Part shown: in pieces, positions 13,999-22,290 of the stretch | How positions within the stretch are numbered: position 1 is the first letter of the stretch | How the letters are laid out: every line of letters starts with the position of its first letter | Assembly (NCBI GenBank): GCA_001914705.1 | Contig: MNDB01000015.1 | Span: 1 to 23,041 of the forward strand | Length of the DNA: 23,041 bases | Direction: 5' to 3' | From: Actinobacteria bacterium 13_2_20CM_68_14 | GTDB taxonomy: Bacteria; Actinomycetota; Thermoleophilia; Gaiellales; Gaiellaceae | Notes under the pieces: generated by a model | Seen by the model: only the letters and a program-made list of their open reading frames with translations | Told to the model about the DNA's origin: nothing | Database searches by the model: none | Made by a program: the position numbers and the translations under genes

Positions 13999-14042
13999 CA
14001 TTTCACCGGCTTGGCGAAATGGGCGCGCGGCGCCCATTTTTT
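13999..14042 (+). terminator. Terminator with overlapping alternative hairpin in the rimP leader
   Basis: AAATGGGCGC (14017-14026) and GCGCCCATTT (14030-14039) form a perfect ten-base-pair stem with a GCG loop, and the T-tract runs through 14042 (six T in a row). This is the only classical intrinsic terminator I see. It lies upstream of rimP and no plus-strand gene precedes it for more than 1 kb. An alternative hairpin pairs CATTTC (13999-14004) with GAAATG (14016-14021) and would consume the first bases of the terminator stem. This is the arrangement of a transcription attenuator. Confidence 0.65.
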
Positions 14043-14059
14043 ATGACGGTAGGAGGAAG

Positions 14060-14509
14060 ATGGAAGGCGTACACACAAAGGAGCGGCAGCTCGAACAGGA
14101 GCTGGCGGGGCGAATCGAGCAGCGGGTACCGGGCACAGAAGTGCTCGCCGTCGAGCTGCTCGGACCCGAGCGCTTCTGCGTCTACATCGACCATCCCAAG
14201 GGCGTCGACCACGCCCTGTGCGAGCGCGTCACCCGCGAGCTCGACGACTACCGGCGGAACTACACCGTCGACGTCTCTTCGCCTGGAATCGAGCGCCCAT
14301 TGCGCAAGCCGGCGCACTTCGGACGCTTCGTGGGCCGCACGGTCAAGCTGCGAACGGCCGGAGAGATCCAAGGGCGGAAGAGGTTTCGCGGGGAGGTCAT
14401 CGCCGCGGACGAGCAGGCAGTGCGCGTGGGCGCCGAAGGCGACGACGCAGTCCTCATCCCGTACGAGCAGATCGTGCGGGGCAACCTGATCGACGAGGGA
14501 AGCAAATGA
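14060..14509 (+). CDS. rimP: Ribosome maturation factor
   Basis: RimP is needed for assembly of the 30S subunit. The 149-residue protein has the family pattern: GTEVLAVELLGPERFCVYIDHPKGVDHALCERVTREL in the N-terminal alpha/beta domain, the hallmark VDVSSPGIERPLRKPAHFGRFVGRTVKL near the centre, and a C-terminal SH3-like barrel with FRGEVIAADEQAVRV. The ATG at 14060 is chosen because AGGAGG (14051-14056) lies just before it. The frame is open to 13979, but that would translate the terminator hairpin. The stop overlaps the nusA start (ATGA). It is the first gene of the transcription/translation operon and is preceded by the candidate attenuator. Confidence 0.93.
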   Translation: MEGVHTKERQLEQELAGRIEQRVPGTEVLAVELLGPERFCVYIDHPKGVDHALCERVTRELDDYRRNYTVDVSSPGIERPLRKPAHFGRFVGRTVKLRTAGEIQGRKRFRGEVIAADEQAVRVGAEGDDAVLIPYEQIVRGNLIDEGSK

Positions 14510-16095
14510 GCAGAGAGATCATTGAGTTCGTCCAGGAGCTCGAACGCGACAAGGGAATCGAGTCCGACACGCTGATCGAGGCGCTGGAGGACGCGCTGCT
14601 TGCGGCCTACAAGAAGACGCCGGGCGCGTCGCGCCATGCCGTGGTCGAGCTCGACCGCGAGGAGGGCGACTTCCGCGTCTTCTCGATCGAGCTGCCCCCC
14701 GACATCGAGGAACGGCTGCTCGAGGAGGCGCGCGAGCGCGTGCTGACCGAGCTCGAGCAGGCCGAGGAGGAGACCGGCGAGCGCTCGCACGTGCTCGTCC
14801 AGGACGAGGACCTCGAGATCGACTGGTCCGACGTCCCCGACGAGCAGGTCAAGCGGGAGGACGTGACGCCGGAGAACTTCGGCCGCATCGCCGCGCAGAC
14901 CGCGAAGCAGGTGATCACCCAGCGGATCCGCGAGGCGGAGCGCCAGATGATGTACGAGGAGTACATCGACCGCGTCTCCGAGGTCGTGACCGGAATCGTC
15001 CAGCAGGCGGGCGACCGCAACAACGTGCTCGTCGACCTCGGCAAGGTCGAGGCGCTGCTGCCCCGCTCCGAGCAGGTCGACGGCGAGCGCTACGAGCAGG
15101 GCTCGCGGATCAAGGCGGTCATCACCGAGGTTCGCTCGGGCACGAAGGGCCCGCAGGTGATCGTCTCGCGGCGCGATCCCGAGCTGATCAAGACGCTCTT
15201 CGAGCTCGAGGTTCCAGAAATCGCCGATGGACTCGTCGAGATCCGCGGCGTTGCGCGGGAGCCCGGCTACCGCTCGAAGATTGCCGTCGAGTCGCACGCT
15301 CAGGGCGTCGACCCCGTCGGCGCTTGCGTTGGACCGCGCGGCTCGCGCGTCCGCATGGTCGTCTCCGAGCTCCGCGGCGAGAAGATCGACATCATCCCCT
15401 GGAACCCCGAGCCCGCGCGTTTCGTCGCGAAGGCCCTCTCGCCCGCGCGCGTGCGCGAGGTCTACCTCGACGACGACGGCAAGGAGGCGACGGTCGTCAC
15501 GCCCGACGACCAGCTCGCGCTCGCGATCGGCAAGGAGGGCATGAACGCCCGTCTCGCCGCCCGCCTGACCGGCTGGAAGATCGACATTCAGTCCGACAGC
15601 GAGTTCGCGCAGGCCGAGGCCGAGGCCGCCTTCGGCGGTGGCGGCGAGGACGAGGAGTTCACCGGCCGCTGCGCCGCGATTCTCTCCAACGGCAAGCGCT
15701 GCCCGAACGCGGCGCTGCCCGGTTCGCGCTACTGCGGCGTCGCGGCGCACCAGGAGCTCGCGGAGCGCGAGACCGAGTCGCCGGACGTCGAGCCGATCGT
15801 CACCGAGTCCGAGCCGGAGCTCGAGGCGCTCGCCGACGAGCTGCCGCCCGACGCCGAAGCCGTCGGCCCCGCCGTGCCGGAACCCGGCGACGAGCCGCTC
15901 GAGTCCGAGGCACCCGCAGACGCTGCGGCCACGCACGGCCCCCCGGCGACTGCGGTCGCGGACGCCGAGGGCGAGGTCGACCTCGACGTCACACACCCAG
16001 AGGCCACGCCGCCCGAGGAGGTTCCGGCCGGGATTCCGGTCGAAGCCTCGCACGGCGACGACGAAGAGCCGGAGGAGGGTTCCAGCGCTGCGTGA
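14506..16095 (+). CDS. nusA: Transcription elongation/termination factor NusA with a C-terminal zinc-ribbon-like extension
   Basis: NusA binds RNA polymerase and nascent RNA and controls pausing, termination and antitermination. The product has 529 residues. The N-terminal RNA polymerase-binding domain (1-155) is enlarged by an acidic stretch at about 65-115. An S1 domain follows (about 157-222), then KH1 (236-305, with VGPRGSRVRMV at 275-285) and KH2 (310-365, with IGKEGMNARLAARL at 341-354). After KH2 come Cys389, Cys399, Cys410 and His415 (CX9CX10CX4H), with TGRCAAILSNGKRC and PGSRYCG, which look like a small metal-binding ribbon. An acidic, Pro/Glu-rich tail of about 110 residues completes it. 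The start overlaps the rimP stop, and the end overlaps the GTG of ylxR. Confidence 0.94.
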   Translation: MSREIIEFVQELERDKGIESDTLIEALEDALLAAYKKTPGASRHAVVELDREEGDFRVFSIELPPDIEERLLEEARERVLTELEQAEEETGERSHVLVQDEDLEIDWSDVPDEQVKREDVTPENFGRIAAQTAKQVITQRIREAERQMMYEEYIDRVSEVVTGIVQQAGDRNNVLVDLGKVEALLPRSEQVDGERYEQGSRIKAVITEVRSGTKGPQVIVSRRDPELIKTLFELEVPEIADGLVEIRGVAREPGYRSKIAVESHAQGVDPVGACVGPRGSRVRMVVSELRGEKIDIIPWNPEPARFVAKALSPARVREVYLDDDGKEATVVTPDDQLALAIGKEGMNARLAARLTGWKIDIQSDSEFAQAEAEAAFGGGGEDEEFTGRCAAILSNGKRCPNAALPGSRYCGVAAHQELAERETESPDVEPIVTESEPELEALADELPPDAEAVGPAVPEPGDEPLESEAPADAAATHGPPATAVADAEGEVDLDVTHPEATPPEEVPAGIPVEASHGDDEEPEEGSSAA

Positions 16096-16440
16096 GCGCC
16101 GCGATTGCGAACCCATGGCGTGACGCGCCCGGCGCCGTTTCTGAGCGCTCGGGACCAGCGGCCGCCCGAGTGAATCGGGCGGCCTCTTCAGCGACTTCGC
16201 AAGCGAAGTCGCGAAGAACGTGCGCCGGCTGCGGCCGGAAGGCGCCACAGGGCGAGCTGATCCGCTTCGTCGCTCACGAGGGCGCGCTGTCACCCGCCCG
16301 GAAGCTGCCGGGACGGGGCGTCTACACCTGCCGCCGGCTGGCCTGCTTCGAGCGCGCGGCGGCGCGATCCGCCTTCAGCCGAGTCCTTCGACAGACCGTG
16401 CGCGTCGATCCGGCGCTGAGACGGCTTTACACTGACGCAA

Positions 16441-16448
<8 letters not shown>
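16092..16448 (+). CDS. ylxR: YlxR family nucleic-acid-binding protein with a repeat-derived N-terminal extension
   Basis: YlxR (COG2740) is a small RNA-binding-fold protein encoded between nusA and infB. The conserved domain starts at residue 42 of 118: RRTCAGCGRKAPQGELIRFV with Cys44 and Cys47, then LPGRGVYTCRRLACFERAAAR. The GTG at 16092 overlaps the nusA stop (GTGA) and GGAGGAGGG lies 11-12 bases before it, so it is the best start. The only other in-frame start before the domain is the GTG at 16170, which lies in the loop of a repeat hairpin and has no ribosome binding site. Residues about 24-41 are therefore encoded by dispersed repeat copy 4. It overlaps infB by eight bases. Confidence 0.85.
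16160..16212 (+). repeat. Double-hairpin dispersed repeat, copy 4 (GTGAA-loop subtype, inside ylxR)
   Basis: Hairpin 1 (16160-16184) is perfect: GGCCGCCCGA, loop GTGAA, TCGGGCGGCC. TCTTCA follows. Hairpin 2 (16191-16212) is perfect: GCGACTTCGC, AA, GCGAAGTCGC. Both stems differ from those of copy 2 at paired positions, so paired substitutions keep the fold. It lies between the nusA stop and the conserved YlxR domain, and its translated frame stays open. Confidence 0.85.
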
Positions 16449-18409
<1,961 letters not shown>

Positions 18410-18417
<8 letters not shown>

Positions 18418-19630
18418 GCGGCTTGAAGACCCAGAGCCCGCCGACCATGTCGGAGGCGACCACATACCGCTGGGTCGGATAGACGCCCCAGCTGAAGGTG
18501 CAGCGCGTCTTTCCGAGCGGGCAGAAGCCCTTCTCAGGATCGCGCGACGAGGGAGGCAGGAAGCGCGTGAGGAACTTCGGGTGCCGAGGATCGGAGATGT
18601 CGGCCACGACGACGCCGAGCGAGTACCAGGAGAAGTACGCGCGGCTGCCGATGATCTTGGGATCGTGCACGCCCAGGCCGAAGCCGCCGGCTCCGGTCTT
18701 TCTCGCTGCTTCGAGCAACTTTCGAGGCGGCTTGAACACACTCAGGAGCTTGGGCCGGGATGGTTTCGAGATGTCCCAGAAGGAGGGGCGCCCGCCGTTT
18801 GTCTCATGCGTCTCGATCAGCACCTTGCCGTTCGGAGTGATCGCCGTCGAGTGCGCGGAGCCCTGCGTATCGGTCGTCCGGCCGAGGAAGCGCGGTTGAG
18901 CAGGCTTCGAGATGTCCAGGATGACCGTGCCGAGGTTCCAGTAGGAGAGATAGGCGCGCGTGGCGGCTGCGTTTACGCGCACCGAATGGACGAAGACCCC
19001 CGGTGTGTCGCCGCGCATGGCCGGAGGTGCGATCCACGCGCCGACCTCGACGGGATGTCGCGGATCGGTGGCGTCGAAGATCCGGAAGCCCGGGCTGGGC
19101 GGATGGCCCGGGAACTCGGCAAGTGGGATCGCCGTGTAGACATAGGCGCGACGACCGACCGTTTGCAGCCAGATCTCGTGCGAGCCGCCCGGATCCGTGC
19201 GGACAAGCGAGAGCTCCTTCGGGGCGCGCGGGTTGGTGACGTCGTAGAGTCCGAAGCCGCGAAAGGAATTCGTCCCCGGGCAGTTCTGGAAACTGACCGC
19301 TGCAAGCTCACCCGTGAAGCTCGACGTCGCCGCGTGCTGGGCGATCGTCTTCTCCGTCCAGGTGCCTCGAACGGAGAGATTCGACGCGCCGTCGGCGAAC
19401 GTGGAGACATGCCGCGGCCGGCTTGGCTTGCTCAGGTCGTAGACGCGGACGCCCTGCGACGGGCAGTTGCCGCCGTGCCAGCTCGAGAGGTAGGCGAAGC
19501 CCTTGTGGACGAAGACGTCGCCCGTGTAGCCGCCGCCCGGGTAGGCGTGGCCGAGCGGGCGAATCTGGTGCGCCCCGGCCGGCGCGAGAGCAAAGACGAC
19601 CGCGCCGAGCGCGCCGAGCAGAATCCGCAT
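18410..19630 (-). CDS. Secreted LVIVD-repeat beta-propeller-like protein
   Basis: The product has 406 residues with a signal peptide (MRILLGALGAVVFALAPAGA, cleavage probably after the Ala residues) and no other membrane segment. The mature part contains several LVIVD-type repeats of the form V-x-V-x-D-(I/L/V)-S-(K/D)-P-x-x-P: VRVYDLSKPSRPRHVS, FGLYDVTNPRAPKELS, FRIFDATDPRHPVEVG, VILDISKPAQPRFLG, SFWDISKPSRPKLLS and VVVADISDPRHPKFLT. Such repeats form a beta-propeller in surface or extracellular proteins; no enzymatic activity is known. Cys pairs (GGNCPSQG, FQNCPG, FCPLGKTRC) may form disulfides. It lies on the opposite strand, tail to tail with infB (eight-base overlap), inside what is usually an unbroken operon. 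It starts 54 bases from the divergent DUF503 gene. Confidence 0.85.
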
Positions 19631-19670
19631 GACTGTTTAGACGTCCAAATCCGCCGGTTAGTCCGCGCCC

Positions 19671-19684
19671 GGTTCAATACCGCC
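19671..19684 (+). promoter_or_regulatory. GGTTSAATACC motif upstream of the DUF503 gene
   Basis: GGTTCAATACC (19671-19681) lies three bases before the ATG of the DUF503 gene. The near-identical GGTTGAATACC lies four bases before the rbfA ATG (21931-21941). The AT-rich core could be a -10 element of a leaderless promoter (TTSAAT) or a binding site. The surrounding gap (19631-19684) is only 54 bases and serves two divergent genes. Confidence 0.45.
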
Positions 19685-19990
19685 ATGAGCGCCGGCTACG
19701 TCGGGATTCTCACGGTTGAGCTCCATTTCCCGGAGGCGGGGTCGCTGAAGGGCAAGCGCAAGTACGTCAAGTCGGCGAAGGCGCAACTGCAGCAACGGTT
19801 CGGAGCGTCGGTCGCCGAGGTCGACCATCATGAGCTCTGGCAGCGCTCGCGGCTGACACTTTCGTGCGTCGCGCGCGACCATCGCGAGCTGCTGCAGCTG
19901 CTGGACGGCGCCGAGCGCTACCTCGCCGGCCAGGAGTTCGAGCTCGCCGGCGTCGAGCGGGAGATTGTCTCGCTCGACGACAGTCTCTAG
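19685..19990 (+). CDS. DUF503 (YlxP-like) protein
   Basis: This is a 101-residue protein of the DUF503/YlxP family, commonly encoded between infB and rbfA. The characteristic N-terminal pattern is VGILTVELHFPEAGSLKGKRKYVKSAKAQLQQRFGASVAEVDHHELWQRSRL, in which the SLKxKR motif and VAEVDHHELWQ stretch are diagnostic. The family is predicted to be a small alpha/beta (ferredoxin-like) protein linked to translation or ribosome maturation; its molecular role is unknown. The ATG at 19685 is chosen because the family starts here. There is no clear ribosome binding site, and a possible leaderless -10 motif lies just upstream. Its last four bases overlap the stop of mreB on the other strand. Confidence 0.9.
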   Translation: MSAGYVGILTVELHFPEAGSLKGKRKYVKSAKAQLQQRFGASVAEVDHHELWQRSRLTLSCVARDHRELLQLLDGAERYLAGQEFELAGVEREIVSLDDSL

Positions 19991-21153
19991 GAGGGTTTGG
20001 CGGGAAACCGCTCGTCGCCGGGGTGCGATGCTCGTTCCCTGGGGAGGACGCAGGGAGCGTCCATATCCGTAGATATGGGCGCGACTGCGTAAACAGAGCG
20101 GAGCTGGTGGAACCGGCGTCCGCGCGCCTTGCGGCCGCGCCCGGGGCGCGCCCGTTTCAGGGTCTCGAGCTCGTTGAGCGACTCGCCGGCGCCCAGCACG
20201 ACGCAGGTCAGCGGGGACTCCGCCCGAGCGACCTCGAGGCCTGTTTCGGAACGGATCCGCTGGTCGATCCCGCGGAGCAGCGTTCCGCCGCCGGCGAGGA
20301 CGATCCCCCGATCGCTGATGTCGGCGGCGAGCTCGGGCGGGGTGCCTTCGAGCGTGTCCTTGACGGCGGTGACGATCCGCTGGACCGGAGCGTCAAGGGC
20401 GTTGCGGAGCTCTTCCGATCCGAGCTCGAGCCGCCGGAGCATCCCGCTCTGCAGATCGCGGCCTCCGACCTGGCATTCGAGCTCCTCTGCGAGCTCCCAG
20501 GCCGAGCCGGCGTCGAGCTTCGCCTGCTCGGCCGTCTCCTCGCCGATCAACAGCCCGTAGTGCCCCTGGACGTGCTTGGCAACCGCCTCGTCCATCTCGT
20601 AGCCGCCGACCTTGATCGACTGCGAGCTGACGATCCCGCCGAGCGAGATGACGGCGACCTCGGTCGTGCCGCCGCCGATGTCGACGATCATGCTTCCGCG
20701 CGGCTCGGCCACCGGGAGGCCGGCGCCGATTGCAGCGGCCATCGGCTCCTCCACCAGGTAGACGGCGCGAGCGCCCGCGGCGAGCGTCGCCTCCTGGACC
20801 GCCTCCCGCTCGACCTTCGTGATCCCACTCGGGACGCAGAGGACGACCTGCGCGAGCGGGAGCCGCCCGCCGCCGCCCTTGCGGATGAAGTACCGGAGCA
20901 TCTGCTCGGTCATCTCGAAGTCCGCGATCACGCCATGCCGGAGCGGCCGGATCGCGCGGATCGAGGCCGGCGTCCGTCCGATCATGCGGCTCGCGTCGGC
21001 TCCGACGGCCTGCACCTCGCCGGTCCGGTCGTCGACCGCCACGACCGAGGGCTCGAAGACGACGATCCCCTCGCCGCGGACGAAGACCAGCGAGTTCGCG
21101 GTGCCGAGATCCACCGCGAGCTCCCGCCCGGCGAATGAACGCAAAAAAGCCAC
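19987..21153 (-). CDS. mreB: Rod-shape determining protein MreB with an extra C-terminal tail
   Basis: MreB is the actin-like ATPase that forms membrane filaments guiding cell-wall synthesis. The product has 388 residues. The phosphate-1 motif is DLGTANSLVFVRGEGIVVFEPSVVAV (15-40), phosphate-2 is IVDIGGGTTEVAVISLGGIV (156-175), the adenosine motif is GIVLAGGGTLLRGIDQRI (283-300), and PLTCVVLGAGESL lies near 314-326. Typical MreB proteins end near residue 335-345. Here about 53 more residues follow (PGRGRKARGRRFHQLRS...), with no family similarity that I recognise, and the tail spans a strong hairpin. The GTG at 21153 begins the conserved MAFLRSFAG-type start. No mreC or mreD is near; the TauE-like gene lies just upstream on the same strand, 24 bases away. 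Confidence 0.92.
   Translation of the reverse strand: MAFLRSFAGRELAVDLGTANSLVFVRGEGIVVFEPSVVAVDDRTGEVQAVGADASRMIGRTPASIRAIRPLRHGVIADFEMTEQMLRYFIRKGGGGRLPLAQVVLCVPSGITKVEREAVQEATLAAGARAVYLVEEPMAAAIGAGLPVAEPRGSMIVDIGGGTTEVAVISLGGIVSSQSIKVGGYEMDEAVAKHVQGHYGLLIGEETAEQAKLDAGSAWELAEELECQVGGRDLQSGMLRRLELGSEELRNALDAPVQRIVTAVKDTLEGTPPELAADISDRGIVLAGGGTLLRGIDQRIRSETGLEVARAESPLTCVVLGAGESLNELETLKRARPGRGRKARGRRFHQLRSVYAVAPISTDMDAPCVLPRERASHPGDERFPAKPS
20057..20082. other. AT-rich stem-loop inside the mreB 3' tail
   Basis: CCATATC (20061-20067) pairs with GATATGG (20072-20078) around CGTA. Extension by GCGT/GCGC gives an eleven-base-pair stem with one G-T wobble. The ATATC/GATAT segment is conspicuous in such a GC-rich region. 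It falls in the part of mreB that codes for the non-family tail, where a 3' untranslated hairpin would be expected if the gene ended earlier. No T-run follows on the minus strand. Confidence 0.5.
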
Positions 21154-21177
21154 AAAAGACCCCGGAGGACCCTAGCG

Positions 21178-21927
21178 CTAGACGGCGGCCTGCAGGAGCG
21201 TGATCGCTCCGGCGAACAACAGCACGATCCCGATCGCCCGCAGGAGCTGGCGCTCGTCCAGGCGGCCCGTCAGGCGGGCGCCGAGGAGCGCTCCGGGAAC
21301 CGACGCGGCCGCCCCGATCGCGAACGCGAGCCAGTCGATCCCGCCCGGAACGTGCCCGACGACTCCGGCCGCGCCGACGAAGACGCCGACGAGCAGGTTG
21401 GTGCCGACCGCTCGCACCGGTTCCTCGCCGACGAAGCGCAGCAGCGCCGGCATTCGCAGCGAGCCGAGGATCAGGCCGACGACGCCGCCGAGGAAGCCGA
21501 TCACCGCGCCGCTGGCGACCGCAGCCGGGATGTTGAGCTGCTCCCGCCGCCGGATCGGGCCGCGCGGCCGGAGTAGGTCGACACCGAACGCGATCAGCAG
21601 GACGCCGATTACGATCAGCAGCGCCGTTCCCGGGAGCTCTCCCGAGACGAGCCCGCCGAGGACTGCTCCAATGACCGAAGGCGGCGCCATCCACCAGAAC
21701 ACGCGCCAGTGGATCCGGCCGGCGCGTACCTGCGTGACGGCCGCCGTGGCGGCCGCAACGCCCGAGACCCCGATGTTCGCTCCGGCACCAGCGGCGGGGC
21801 TCGAGGAGATGAGCAGTAGGGCGGGCAGGCGGATATTGCCGAGCACGAGGCCGACGAGCCCACCTGCGAGCGCGGTCACGAAGCACCATGCCGCGACTGC
21901 GGCGAGCGCGAGCGCGTGCAGGGCCAC
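21178..21927 (-). CDS. TauE/SafE-family (sulfite exporter-type) membrane permease
   Basis: This is a membrane protein of about eight hydrophobic segments in the TauE/SafE/YfcA family, which moves sulfite, sulfonates or related anions. The 249 residues contain the two-fold repeated pattern of the family: FVTALAGGLVGLVLGNIRLPALL near the N-terminus, and AVASGAVIGFLGGVVGLILGSLRMPALL in the second half, each followed by a GTN or GAN loop (AGAGANIGVSG, RAVGTNLLVGVFVG). The substrate cannot be predicted. The GTG at 21927 is preferred because the first membrane segment begins immediately. The frame continues far upstream on the strand opposite rbfA, where it encodes no family sequence. rbfA starts only 18 bases away in the other direction. 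Confidence 0.85.
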   Translation of the reverse strand: MALHALALAAVAAWCFVTALAGGLVGLVLGNIRLPALLLISSSPAAGAGANIGVSGVAAATAAVTQVRAGRIHWRVFWWMAPPSVIGAVLGGLVSGELPGTALLIVIGVLLIAFGVDLLRPRGPIRRREQLNIPAAVASGAVIGFLGGVVGLILGSLRMPALLRFVGEEPVRAVGTNLLVGVFVGAAGVVGHVPGGIDWLAFAIGAAASVPGALLGARLTGRLDERQLLRAIGIVLLFAGAITLLQAAV

Positions 21928-21930
21928 ACG

Positions 21931-21945
21931 GGTTGAATACCAGTG
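21931..21945 (+). promoter_or_regulatory. GGTTSAATACC motif upstream of rbfA
   Basis: GGTTGAATACC (21931-21941) is four bases from the rbfA ATG. It is ten-of-eleven identical to the motif at the DUF503 start, and both genes begin ATGAGC. On the minus strand it contains TATTCA, which lies a few bases before the GTG of the TauE-like gene. The whole divergent gap is only 18 bases, so both genes may lack leaders. Confidence 0.45.
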
Positions 21946-22290
21946 ATGAGCAACCGGATGCGACGCGTCAACGAAGCCGTCCGCCAGGTGTTGTCGGAGG
22001 CGGTCGGTGAGCTCAAAGACCCTCGGATCGGGTTCGTCACCGTGACGGGAGTCGAGACGTCGCCGGATCTGCGGCACGCGCGGGTCTTCGTCAGCGTCCT
22101 CGGCTCCGAGGAGGAGCAGCGACAGAGCCTGGCCGGCCTGGAGGCGGCGCACGGCGTCCTGCAGGGCCGGCTGGCCCGCGAGCTGCGGCTGAAGCGGACA
22201 CCGCAGCTCGCGTTCGAATACGATCCGACCGTCGAGCGCGGGGTCCGCATGACGCAGCTGATTGATGAGCTCGCCCCAAACGACGAGTGA
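21946..22290 (+). CDS. rbfA: Ribosome-binding factor A
   Basis: RbfA assists late maturation of the 30S subunit and 16S rRNA 5'-end processing. The 114-residue protein has the KH-like family pattern: MSNRMRRVNEAVRQVLSEAVGELKDPRIGFVTVTGVETSPDLRHARVFVSVLG, with the DPRIGFVTVT and DLxxAxVFVSVLG motifs at about 24-33 and 41-53, then LRLKRTPQLAFEYDPTVERG (the P-x-L-x-F-x-x-D motif). The ATG at 21946 is preferred over the adjacent GTG at 21943 because the family starts MSxRxxRVNE. It overlaps the next gene by 26 bases. It is separated from DUF503 by the minus-strand mreB and TauE-like genes and so must have its own promoter. Confidence 0.94.
   Translation: MSNRMRRVNEAVRQVLSEAVGELKDPRIGFVTVTGVETSPDLRHARVFVSVLGSEEEQRQSLAGLEAAHGVLQGRLARELRLKRTPQLAFEYDPTVERGVRMTQLIDELAPNDE

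Noticed and set aside
13979..14059. Upstream in-frame extension of rimP from TTG 13979
   Set aside because: It would translate the terminator hairpin. A strong AGGAGG sits directly before ATG 14060 where RimP similarity begins.
14260..16293. Long minus-strand open frame (677 codons) opposite rimP, nusA and ylxR
   Set aside because: It is a shadow of the strongly coding plus strand. The translation is Arg/Leu/Asp-rich without family motifs, and nusA on the other strand is unambiguous.
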